A DNA stretch of 64,000 nucleotides from Roseiflexus sp. RS-1 (GTDB taxonomy: Bacteria; Chloroflexota; Chloroflexia; Chloroflexales; Roseiflexaceae), in contig NC_009523.1 of assembly GCF_000016665.1 (NCBI RefSeq), positions 2,232,001 through 2,296,000 of the forward strand, given 5' to 3'. Shown here one piece after another: positions 17,237 to 24,542 of this stretch. The position numbers and the translations under genes were made by a program. How positions within the stretch are numbered: the first letter of the stretch is position 1; every line of letters starts with the position of its first letter. The notes beneath the pieces are model-generated. The model did not search any database, was not told where the DNA came from, and was given only the letters and a program-made list of their open reading frames with translations.

Positions 17237-19828
17237 CTAACGCCGCGACATGACGATACTGCTCGCGTACTTGTGGTTGTACGCCAGGACGGTGAGATTG
17301 CCGCTCATACGGTTCTGGTTCTCGAACTGAACATCGAACGTGATTGGGAAAAGTAATTCTTCGAGCGGCACCTGAGGCGCCTGGTTTGGATCGGAGGGTG
17401 GCGGCTGCACCTGCGGCGGGTGCAGTTCGGGCATCTGTTCCTGCAGAACAATCTGGTAACGCTTATCGCCCTGCGCCGTGCATGTGCCCCCGGCAGTCTG
17501 GCTTCGCCGACCGCCCTCCGTCCATTGTGCATACACTTTCTCATTCTCAACGCGCAGACTCAGCACCCCCTGTCTGGTCCCGCCGGTCGGAACGTTGGGA
17601 TTGGTCGATGAAACGAGGTTCATCGTCATGTCCCAATTGCCGGTCATCGCCGGGCAACTGTCGGTGAAGGTCGAAGGCTGATCACTGGGAGGCGACTGAC
17701 CCGATCCCGCCCGACGGGTCAATTCAGCGTCGGCAATCAGGTACATATCACCCTCAGAAACCTTGAGATCGCCGGTCATCCGGTCGTCGCCGCTGAATTG
17801 AAGCGTGAACACCATGGCTGCATTCGCGTCTGTTTGTGACAGGTCAATCACGTAGCGTCCATTCTGCACACTGCATGTACCGCGGGCAAAATCGCTCCGT
17901 TCCCCGCCTGGGTCGACGAGTTGAACCAGCGCTTCCGTGCCGTTGATCTGAAACGCGAAAATTGCCTCTTCTACATCGCCGATCTCATCCTGGGAATCTG
18001 GATCGTTGGTAGAGCGCAGCGTCAGGCGGGCATTCCACTCGCCGTTCATTTTCGCCAGGCAGAGACCGGTGTCAGCCGGTGGTTGATGCGGCGGCTGGGT
18101 TACTCCCGGCGGCGACGCAGGCGTGCCGGTGCACGTGCCTGGGTCGAACGAGTCCATATACACGCCATCTTCGGGTGCGAAGCGCTCAAACGTGATGGTT
18201 TGCCCCGCTTGAAGGTTGATGACCTGCGGCGGTTTCACCCACCATCCCCGGCACGGCACATAGAGCGGGTCGTTGTTGATCTCGCTCATAAAGATGTAGT
18301 GGACTACCCGGTAGGTTCCGGCAGGCAGCCAGACTTTCAGCGGGTCGAACGGTCGGTCGCTACCATAACGCTGTCCAATCGCAAGGAGATTATCGGGCGG
18401 CAGCAGATAGGCGAGTCCTGGGTCGGCCAATGTCGCGCTCTGGATGCAGACGTTGAGGTACAGCGAGCGCGGCTGTTGTCTACACATCGGATAGGGACTG
18501 TCGCCCCGAACTCCAGGATGTTCGAGGACGAACCAGCCGCCATTTTTGCGCTGCCAGGCGCCCGGATCGCTGCCGGTGTAACTGTACACGCCGTAGGGCG
18601 AGAAGTGGGTCACTTCCGCGCTCACGGTACGCGCAGCAGCGTCAACTGTGCCCGCAATCGTGACCCATTCGCCGCTCTGGGCGTCGCGCGTGACCAGCCC
18701 CATCACCCGCGCCGGGTCGGTTCCGGCGGGGATCGGGAGCGTGATGCGCACCGGCACGGCGAAGGTCACCCCTTCCGGCTCGAACTGATAGAGCGATCCG
18801 CTGAGCGCCATCTCATCGGGTAGACTGACCGGTTGATCCGGTGCGGGGGCGACCGAGAAGGTGAGCGTGCCAGGCGTGCCGTCGGGGTTGGGCGGCACGG
18901 CGCCGTGCGGCACTTCGATCATCGGTCCGTTGGGCATCGAGATCGCGGCGGCCTGACCGCTGCCGACGGTTGCGCTGCCGGTATGCACCGGCGGAGGAGC
19001 GATGCCCGACGGATTGCCGCCGATGCCCGGCAGATCGCTGACCCCCGGAATGTCGCGCAGGCGATCGCGGAAGACGAAGGCGCCTGCCACGCCTGCCACA
19101 CAGACCAGCGCTAGCAGGATGATGATCACCAGCAGGCAGGACCGTCCGCTGCTTTTCGTCCGGGGCGGCGGCGGCGCATACATGGAGGGGTGACCGGCGG
19201 GCGGACCGTACCCTGGATACCCCTGCGCCGGGGTCTGCTGGGGATATGATGGCGCTGCGCTCTGGGGCGGATAGGGCGGCGCCGGAGGACGCATCTGCGG
19301 CTGCGCCTGCGGTTGTGGCGGGTAGGCGGGGGGCTGCGCCTGCGGCGGGTAGGCAGGCGGCGCCTGCGGCGGCGAGTAGGCGGGCTGCTGCGCCTGCGGC
19401 GGGTAGGCGGCAGGCGCTGGCGGCGGCGAGTAGGCAGGGGGGGGCGTCTGCGGCGGGTAGGCAGGCGCCGTCGGCGGTTGTGACGGGTAGGCGGGCGGCT
19501 GCGCCTGCGGCGCACTCAGCAGGGTGGCGTCTTGCTGGTGTCCCGCCTCGAAGCGAAAGACTTCATCACCGATATCGATCAGGTCGCCGGGCTGCAGAAC
19601 GGCGCGTTGCACCCGCTGCCCGTTGACGAGCGTGCCGTTGGCGCTGCCCAGGTCGTAGATGACGAAAGCCGCGCCTTCACGTCGAATATGGGCGTGGTGG
19701 CGCGAGGCGCGCGGACTGGCGATCACCACGGCATTATCTGCTGCACGCCCGATGGTGAGCGGCTGGTCTCCCAGAGCGAAAGTGCGTCCGATCAGGGGGC
19801 CGCGAACGCTGGCAAGGTGTGGAGGCAT
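17237..19828 (-). CDS. FHA-domain membrane protein with large extracellular region
   Basis: The 863-aa protein has four parts. Residues ~10-80 are an FHA domain with the canonical GR-(x)-S-R-H-H pattern (TIGRAADN, PRASRHHAHI, DLGSANGTLVNG), which binds phosphothreonine. Residues ~95-220 are a Pro/Tyr/Gln-rich repeat linker (AYPPQAQPP-type). One membrane helix follows (CLLVIIILLALVCVAGVAGAFVF). The remaining ~600 residues are exported and contain a beta-rich, ZU5-like segment (SATVGSGQAAAISMPNGPMIEVPHGAV) and two related Cys-containing domains near the C-terminus (from CLAKMNGEWNARL and from CPAMTGNWDMTM). It may report an outside state to cytoplasmic phospho-signalling; the kinase at 46534 is a candidate partner by family only. 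Confidence 0.8.
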   Translation of the reverse strand: MPPHLASVRGPLIGRTFALGDQPLTIGRAADNAVVIASPRASRHHAHIRREGAAFVIYDLGSANGTLVNGQRVQRAVLQPGDLIDIGDEVFRFEAGHQQDATLLSAPQAQPPAYPSQPPTAPAYPPQTPPPAYSPPPAPAAYPPQAQQPAYSPPQAPPAYPPQAQPPAYPPQPQAQPQMRPPAPPYPPQSAAPSYPQQTPAQGYPGYGPPAGHPSMYAPPPPRTKSSGRSCLLVIIILLALVCVAGVAGAFVFRDRLRDIPGVSDLPGIGGNPSGIAPPPVHTGSATVGSGQAAAISMPNGPMIEVPHGAVPPNPDGTPGTLTFSVAPAPDQPVSLPDEMALSGSLYQFEPEGVTFAVPVRITLPIPAGTDPARVMGLVTRDAQSGEWVTIAGTVDAAARTVSAEVTHFSPYGVYSYTGSDPGAWQRKNGGWFVLEHPGVRGDSPYPMCRQQPRSLYLNVCIQSATLADPGLAYLLPPDNLLAIGQRYGSDRPFDPLKVWLPAGTYRVVHYIFMSEINNDPLYVPCRGWWVKPPQVINLQAGQTITFERFAPEDGVYMDSFDPGTCTGTPASPPGVTQPPHQPPADTGLCLAKMNGEWNARLTLRSTNDPDSQDEIGDVEEAIFAFQINGTEALVQLVDPGGERSDFARGTCSVQNGRYVIDLSQTDANAAMVFTLQFSGDDRMTGDLKVSEGDMYLIADAELTRRAGSGQSPPSDQPSTFTDSCPAMTGNWDMTMNLVSSTNPNVPTGGTRQGVLSLRVENEKVYAQWTEGGRRSQTAGGTCTAQGDKRYQIVLQEQMPELHPPQVQPPPSDPNQAPQVPLEELLFPITFDVQFENQNRMSGNLTVLAYNHKYASSIVMSRR

Positions 19829-19990
19829 GGCAGACGCTCCTGGTTGGTCTCTGTTTCGTTATTAGTGTACCGATGGAGTGTCATAGGGAAAAGATGCCTT
19901 TATAAGCGAGACGGTGAAGGAATCGCAATCCTTTTTCGGTGCGAAATAAAGACGGGGAGTGCGGGAGCGCGACAGTGACGCGCCATCTCG

Positions 19991-20746
19991 CTACAAACCG
20001 AGCAGCGCTTTGGCGATCAGGAGATAAATCGCCAATCCGCTGGCATCCACCAGGGTGGTAATGAGGGGTGCAGAGATCAGCGCAGGGTCGATGCCGAAGC
20101 GTCGCGCTGCCATCGGCACCATCGCACCAATAATATTCGCCCAGATGCAGATCGCCATCACCGATAGCGCCACCGTGATCGCCAGCGACGCCATCGGCAC
20201 TTCCAGGAACGCGCGCCCGAATGCGATAATCGCCAGCAGAAAGCCCAGAATGACGCCCACCAGCAATTCACGCGCCAGCACGCGCCATACATCGCGTAGA
20301 CGGACTTCATTGAGCGCCATAGCGCGAATCAGGGTCGAAACGGTTTGCGCACCGGTATTGCCGCCGGTGCCGATCAGCAGCGGAATGAAGAACGACAGCG
20401 CAACGACCTGTTCCAGCTCCGCCTCGAAGAGCCGCAGCACATTTGCCGTGATCGATCCGGCGACGAACAGGAACAGCAACCACACGATACGCCGGCGCAC
20501 CGACGCCGTGATCGGTGTCGTGAAGTAGGTTTCGTCCGCCTGTCCCTGCGCCACAGCGCCGAACTTCAACACATCTTCCGCGCCTTCTTCGACCAGCACG
20601 TCCATCACATCATCAACGGTAACGACGCCGAGCATGCGCCCCGCATCATCGACGACCGGCAACGCTGCCAGATCGTAGCGCGCCACCATGCGCGCCACCT
20701 CTTCCTGATCGGTTTCAGGATGAACCGCAATGGGTGATGGGCGCAT
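19991..20746 (-). CDS. mgtE: MgtE C-terminal part (second CBS and membrane domain), split by in-frame stop
   Basis: In the same frame as 20750-21355 and separated from it only by TAA at 20752-20750. It begins TTG-ATG right after that stop; ATG 20746 is used. It carries the second CBS domain (HPETDQEEVARMVARYDLAALPVVDD) and the five-helix membrane domain with the pore motif (GGNTGAQTVSTLIRA). MgtE is a homodimeric Mg2+ channel gated by Mg2+ binding to its N and CBS domains. Without the N-terminal part this half could still form a pore but would be misregulated. Re-initiation at the adjacent start could produce it. Confidence 0.8.
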   Translation of the reverse strand: MRPSPIAVHPETDQEEVARMVARYDLAALPVVDDAGRMLGVVTVDDVMDVLVEEGAEDVLKFGAVAQGQADETYFTTPITASVRRRIVWLLFLFVAGSITANVLRLFEAELEQVVALSFFIPLLIGTGGNTGAQTVSTLIRAMALNEVRLRDVWRVLARELLVGVILGFLLAIIAFGRAFLEVPMASLAITVALSVMAICIWANIIGAMVPMAARRFGIDPALISAPLITTLVDASGLAIYLLIAKALLGL

Positions 20747-20749
20747 CAA

Positions 20750-21355
20750 TTAAATGACCGGTCGATCCGGTTTCTCTACCAGCAGACGCCGCAGGCTGAC
20801 TGTGCCGATCAATCGATCACGCACATCGAGCACATATAGATAGACAATAACCGCTGCGTCGTGAACAATGCTCCGCAGGCGCGCCATCGCGTCGGCAACC
20901 GTATCGCTTTCGCGCAGTGCGACGAACTGATCGTTCAGGAGACGACCGGCGCTCTGCGGCGGATAGCGCAGCAGTTCACGAACATCGGCGGCCTCCTCTG
21001 GCGCCATTGCCGCCAGCAATTCGTGCTGACGCTCTGGAACGTCTTCGGTGAGAATGGCGGCGGCATCGTCGCTATCGAGTTCTTCCAGAATATCGGCAGC
21101 CTGTTCGACCGGCATCTGACCGATCAACTCGCGGGCGGTGTCGATGCTGGCTTCATCGAGGACATCAGCCGCCTGTTGTCGTTCGAGCAGGCTGAAAACG
21201 CGCTGCTGATCCTCATCGTCGAGCCGTTCGATAATGTCCGCCAGATCGGGAGGGTAGATGCGCGCCACCAGATCGCGGAGGGCTGCGATGTCGTCGGCTT
21301 CCAGGGCGGCGCGCACCTGTGATTCGAGCAGATCCAGATCGAGGGGGGCGGTCAT
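20750..21355 (-). CDS. mgtE: MgtE N-terminal part, ended by a nonsense codon
   Basis: The 201-aa product has the acidic alpha-helical N domain of MgtE (LARIYPPDLADIIERLDDEDQQRVFSLL) and the first CBS domain (LRRLLVEKPDRPVI). The expected next residue is Glu (family: V-x-E-(I/L)-M), so GAA to TAA explains the break; together the two parts give about 454 codons, the usual MgtE length. ATG 21355 overlaps the preceding hydrolase stop as ATGA. Could be a true mutation, a read-through site or a sequencing error. Confidence 0.8.
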   Translation of the reverse strand: MTAPLDLDLLESQVRAALEADDIAALRDLVARIYPPDLADIIERLDDEDQQRVFSLLERQQAADVLDEASIDTARELIGQMPVEQAADILEELDSDDAAAILTEDVPERQHELLAAMAPEEAADVRELLRYPPQSAGRLLNDQFVALRESDTVADAMARLRSIVHDAAVIVYLYVLDVRDRLIGTVSLRRLLVEKPDRPVI

Positions 21356-22083
21356 GCGGCGCACTCCTGCTGATCGAGCCATGGCGTCAGCACGTCGATC
21401 AGTGCGTCTGCGTGGGTGTGCAGCAGGCTGACGCCTCCTCCACTGACGATCGCCGGTGTGCCATGTCCAATGGTCTGCGCTATCTCGTGCGCCTGACGCA
21501 GGATCGGGGCGGGGTCGCGATCCCCGGCGATGATGAGCGTTGGCGCGGTTATCGAGCGCAGTTGCGTGCGGTAATCGGTATGCTGGAGCAGACGCTGGCA
21601 TGCCTGTGCGTCGTGGTCGCCAGCACTGGTTGAGCGGCTGAACGCTGCGCTCAACCCATCGCGCAGGCGCGCGCCGAGAGACCGCCGTCCACACGGCAGG
21701 ATCTCAGGTGGCGAGATCAGCACCAGCCCGGACACGCGCGTCGGCTGGTCGGCGGCGAGGTGGGCGGCAACCGCCGTTCCGCCTGCATGACCGATAATGA
21801 CGGTGCGCGACACGCCGAGCAGATCGAGCAGATCGCACACATCAGCTGCCAGACGCTCGATGCTATCGGCGAGCGGCAATCGACGACTCCGACCATGCCC
21901 GCGCAGGTCTGGCACGATGGTCTGATACCGGCTGGCAAGTTTGCTGGCGAGCGGTTGAAACACATCACCACAGGCGCCAAAGCCATGGATGAACAGTAGC
22001 GGAAACCCGCTGCCGCCGGTTGCGCAGTAGAGCGCGGATGCGCGCCTGGTTGCAGGAATGGCGCGCAGAGTGAGCGCAGTCAT
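21352..22083 (-). CDS. Alpha/beta-hydrolase-fold protein without the nucleophile Ser
   Basis: The fold is clear (LLFIHGFGACG, IVPDLRGHGRS, TLIIAGDRDP), but the nucleophile elbow reads GHAGG (residues 98-102) with Ala in place of Ser, and the region that should supply the catalytic His reads GGGVSLLHTH, with Val at the expected position. The acid residue of GDRD is kept. The 243-aa protein is thus probably not a hydrolase; comparable Ser-less members act as binding proteins or use other chemistry. It is coupled to mgtE through an ATGA overlap, a hint that the two are expressed together. Confidence 0.75.
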   Translation of the reverse strand: MTALTLRAIPATRRASALYCATGGSGFPLLFIHGFGACGDVFQPLASKLASRYQTIVPDLRGHGRSRRLPLADSIERLAADVCDLLDLLGVSRTVIIGHAGGTAVAAHLAADQPTRVSGLVLISPPEILPCGRRSLGARLRDGLSAAFSRSTSAGDHDAQACQRLLQHTDYRTQLRSITAPTLIIAGDRDPAPILRQAHEIAQTIGHGTPAIVSGGGVSLLHTHADALIDVLTPWLDQQECAA

Positions 22084-22218
22084 GGCAGTCCTCCGTTGAC
22101 AGAGTACAGGCGGATTGTCAATTGTCGATCGGAAGGCGCGGCAGTGAGCGGCGCAATCGCCGTGGCACGCGATAAGCCGCCAGTGTCAGGAGGACTGGAG
22201 CGTGAGGTGTCTCGCTCT

Positions 22219-22250
22219 AAAAAGCCCCCACAGCCTCAGACTGCGGGGGC
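22219..22250 (-). terminator. Rho-independent terminator
   Basis: On the minus strand GCCCCCGCAG and CTGTGGGGGC form a 10-bp stem (one G-U) with a 7-base loop, followed by five T. It ends the unit started by the promoter at 22589-22617. Confidence 0.8.
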
Positions 22251-22386
22251 GCATAACCAAAGGGGGGCGTACCGCTTATATGCGACCGCCTGCGCTGCAC
22301 TTCCCCGCAGCGTATGAGGTGACTGACGCGCAGATATCATTGTGCTGCCGCGCGCAACTATGACCAGAGTTAGCGTCCATATCCCT

Positions 22387-22482
22387 TCAATAGAACACTC
22401 TCTCGCCTGAGCCGGCTGGAAAACGTGTTGTTTCCTGACGCAACTCTGCGCTTTGACAATCGCTGCAGGTTCTTTCCTGCAT
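22387..22482 (-). CDS. Possible 31-aa small protein with one CxxC
   Basis: ATG 22482 opens a frame MQERTCSDCQSAELRQETTR... ending at TGA 22387. The CxxC followed by a Glu/Thr/Phe-containing strand looks like half of a zinc ribbon; the second CxxC pair is missing, as if the frame were cut short. There is no good ribosome-binding site (GGTGAAT). It lies within a transcript that may be non-coding. Confidence 0.2.
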   Translation of the reverse strand: MQERTCSDCQSAELRQETTRFPAGSGERVFY

Positions 22483-22588
22483 ATTCACCGTATGTTCGTG
22501 ACCGAACCTGGTGAACCTGGCGAGCATGCGAGCGCTGTATTTGGGCGAAAGAGCACAACCATATGACCGGTCACAACCGGCTTGAGCA

Positions 22589-22617
22589 AGTATACACCTT
22601 TGTGTGCAGCGCGTCAA
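22589..22617 (-). promoter_or_regulatory. Strong sigma-70-type promoter
   Basis: On the minus strand TTGACG (22617-22612), a 17-base spacer and TATACT (22594-22589), located just past the methyltransferase stop. No annotated long gene follows before the terminator at 22219-22250. Confidence 0.7.
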
Positions 22618-22621
22618 GTTG

Positions 22622-24004
22622 TCAAAATGTCAAAGTTTCACCGTCTGTTAGCATAACCATCCACGCTTCACCGCCGGTCACGTCGATGATCTTCACAGCA
22701 AGCAGTGCGCCAGTGGCGTGCCGATCCAGGGTGTAGACGCCGCTGACGAGCGTCCTGCGACGCAGTGGCGCATCCACAATCGTGGGGCGAAACAGTCTCC
22801 CGTCGTATGCGGGATCGATCAGAATCTCATCAACCATACAGCGCCAATCGGTCAGATCGCCTGAGACGTTTGTCAATGCGGGATTGATGTATCCCTCGAC
22901 CGTGATCGTGATCTGCGCATCGGTACGCACGATACGAACGGTCGCCTCGCCGCGCGGCGCTGGCGTCGTTTCCCCGATCTGCACAATGGTAAAGCCATCG
23001 GATGCCGGATCGCGCGGTTGAGGCATGCGGCGCAACCGACGGGCAGTGATCTGGATGGCGCCGGGATTGACATCACAGGCGATCCAGCGTCGTCCCAACT
23101 GCTGCGCGACGACTGCCGTCGTGCCCGATCCGGCGAAGCAATCCAGCACCAGGTCGCCTGGACGGGACGAAGCGCGCACGATGCGATCCAGCAGCGCCGG
23201 TGGTTTGGTGGTGGGGTACCCCAGGTCGCGCACGAGCGCTGCATTGATCGGGATGGTCCAGACATCATAGGCGCCGACGCCTGGTTTGCGCAGATAGGTC
23301 TTGACGCGCTCACCGCGCGGGTTGACGTTCCAGTAGTAGCGTCCATGCTCGTCCGCCTGCCGAAAACGGGCGAGTTGCTGTTGCGTGTAGGGGATGAGCA
23401 CCTGGTCGTAATTGAACGTCCAGCGATCACTGCGGGCATAGAGCAGGATGGTATCATGCTTGCGGTTGAACTGGCGTTCGCCATCGCCGCCGCTTGGGTA
23501 GAACCAGATGATTTCGTTGAGCATCCGTTCGGCGCCGAAGACTTCGTCCATGAGGCAGCGCAGCAGGTGCGCCTTGCGAAAATCGCAGTGCAGGTAGATG
23601 CTGCCATCGTCGGCGAGCAGGTCGCGCAGTGCGATCAGGCGTTCGTACATAAACTGGAGATAGGCGTCGTCGTCCCAGGTATCGCGGTATTCAGCATTGG
23701 GAACAGGAATGAGCCGCGCAGAATCGGAACCGCGCAGGCGTATGCGGCGCACACGGTCGATGCCGGCGCCGAATGGCGGGTCGATGTAGATCAGATTGAT
23801 GCGCTGTCGATACCCGTTCGCCAGAAGCCAGGTCAGCGCGGCGAGGTTCTCGCCGTGGATCAACATATTCGGACCGGTTGCACCCGATCGTTCCACTTCG
23901 ATAGCGGGCGGGACGGTGAGCGGCGCTGGCAATCGCTTTCCGTTCCATGTGAGCAGGGCGCGTCCCGCAGGCGGCGACAGGCGGATAACGGGTGGTGTGT
24001 CCAT
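22622..24004 (-). CDS. Site-specific DNA methyltransferase (amino-methylating, beta-class order)
   Basis: The 460-aa protein has catalytic motif IV YIDPPF (residues 73-78) ahead of the SAM-binding motif I LDCFAGSGTT (288-297), the order of beta-class N6-adenine/N4-cytosine methyltransferases such as type III Mod subunits. The PPF context favours adenine. The last ~130 residues are not part of the catalytic core and may be a target-recognition or accessory domain. No restriction endonuclease gene adjoins it, so it is an orphan here. It follows a small membrane protein gene by 29 bases and shares its promoter. Confidence 0.85.
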   Translation of the reverse strand: MDTPPVIRLSPPAGRALLTWNGKRLPAPLTVPPAIEVERSGATGPNMLIHGENLAALTWLLANGYRQRINLIYIDPPFGAGIDRVRRIRLRGSDSARLIPVPNAEYRDTWDDDAYLQFMYERLIALRDLLADDGSIYLHCDFRKAHLLRCLMDEVFGAERMLNEIIWFYPSGGDGERQFNRKHDTILLYARSDRWTFNYDQVLIPYTQQQLARFRQADEHGRYYWNVNPRGERVKTYLRKPGVGAYDVWTIPINAALVRDLGYPTTKPPALLDRIVRASSRPGDLVLDCFAGSGTTAVVAQQLGRRWIACDVNPGAIQITARRLRRMPQPRDPASDGFTIVQIGETTPAPRGEATVRIVRTDAQITITVEGYINPALTNVSGDLTDWRCMVDEILIDPAYDGRLFRPTIVDAPLRRRTLVSGVYTLDRHATGALLAVKIIDVTGGEAWMVMLTDGETLTF

Positions 24005-24033
24005 AGCAGAACCGTGGTCAGGCGCGAGCCGCG

Positions 24034-24408
24034 CTATGGTCGAGCCATCTCAACGGCACGCAGCGCAATGATGCACACGAACATACAGGCGAAGGCATAC
24101 ATCCATCCCTGGGATCGCGGCTCACGGTTGCGCGCCGAGGAGTGGGCAATCGGAATGGTAAGCAGTGCGATAATGCCATAGAGGATATGCATTTCCGGGC
24201 GGAGCGGCAGCAGCCCACGTACCAGCAGTATCACACCGAGGACGCATTCCGACAGCACGAGCAGCACCCCGATCGCCATGCCACTGCGGAGCCATACTCC
24301 AACCGGATGCCGCAACAGACCCAGGATCAGCGCCCAAAGCGCCAGCACGCTAAAGACCAGGAGAATGGTAAAGAGCAGATTCGCATGCAAACGCAGAATA
24401 TGTTCCAT
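24034..24408 (-). CDS. Small four-helix membrane protein
   Basis: This 124-aa protein has four hydrophobic helices (LLFTILLVFSVLALWALILGLL; GMAIGVLLVLSECVLGVILLV; ILYGIIALLTIPIA; WMYAFACMFVCIIALRAV) and short loops. I do not recognise the family. ATG 24408 is 9 bases from a good -10 box, so the mRNA may be leaderless. It is the first gene before the DNA methyltransferase. Confidence 0.7.
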   Translation of the reverse strand: MEHILRLHANLLFTILLVFSVLALWALILGLLRHPVGVWLRSGMAIGVLLVLSECVLGVILLVRGLLPLRPEMHILYGIIALLTIPIAHSSARNREPRSQGWMYAFACMFVCIIALRAVEMARP

Positions 24409-24417
24409 AGCGCCAGG

Positions 24418-24446
24418 ATTGTACCCTAGATAGATCGCACAGGCAA
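24418..24446 (-). promoter_or_regulatory. Promoter with TACAAT -10 box
   Basis: On the minus strand TTGCCT (24446-24441), 17-base spacer, TACAAT (24423-24418). The ATG of the small membrane protein follows 9 bases later, which places the transcription start at or next to the start codon. Confidence 0.65.
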
Positions 24447-24542
24447 TTCTATTGTACCGATAGACAGCAGCATACGATTGCAGGTTGTTGCGGTACGATG
24501 GATCAAAACGCGACCGGATGCAAACGAACAGTAGAGAAGTTT

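Larger units (their letters stand above)
22219..22582 (-). ncRNA. Candidate RNA transcript, about 364 nt
   Basis: A near-consensus promoter and an intrinsic terminator define a short minus-strand unit in the 538-base gap between the methyltransferase and the hydrolase. Local helices: CCGGT-TGTG-ACCGG; TTCACC/GGTGAA enclosing GTTCG-GTCA-CGAAC; GCAGG/CCTGC; CGCTGC/GCAGCG. These suggest a structured RNA. It also contains a 31-codon Cys-bearing frame (22387-22482), so a small mRNA is the alternative. I see no RNase P, tmRNA or SRP signature. Confidence 0.45.
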
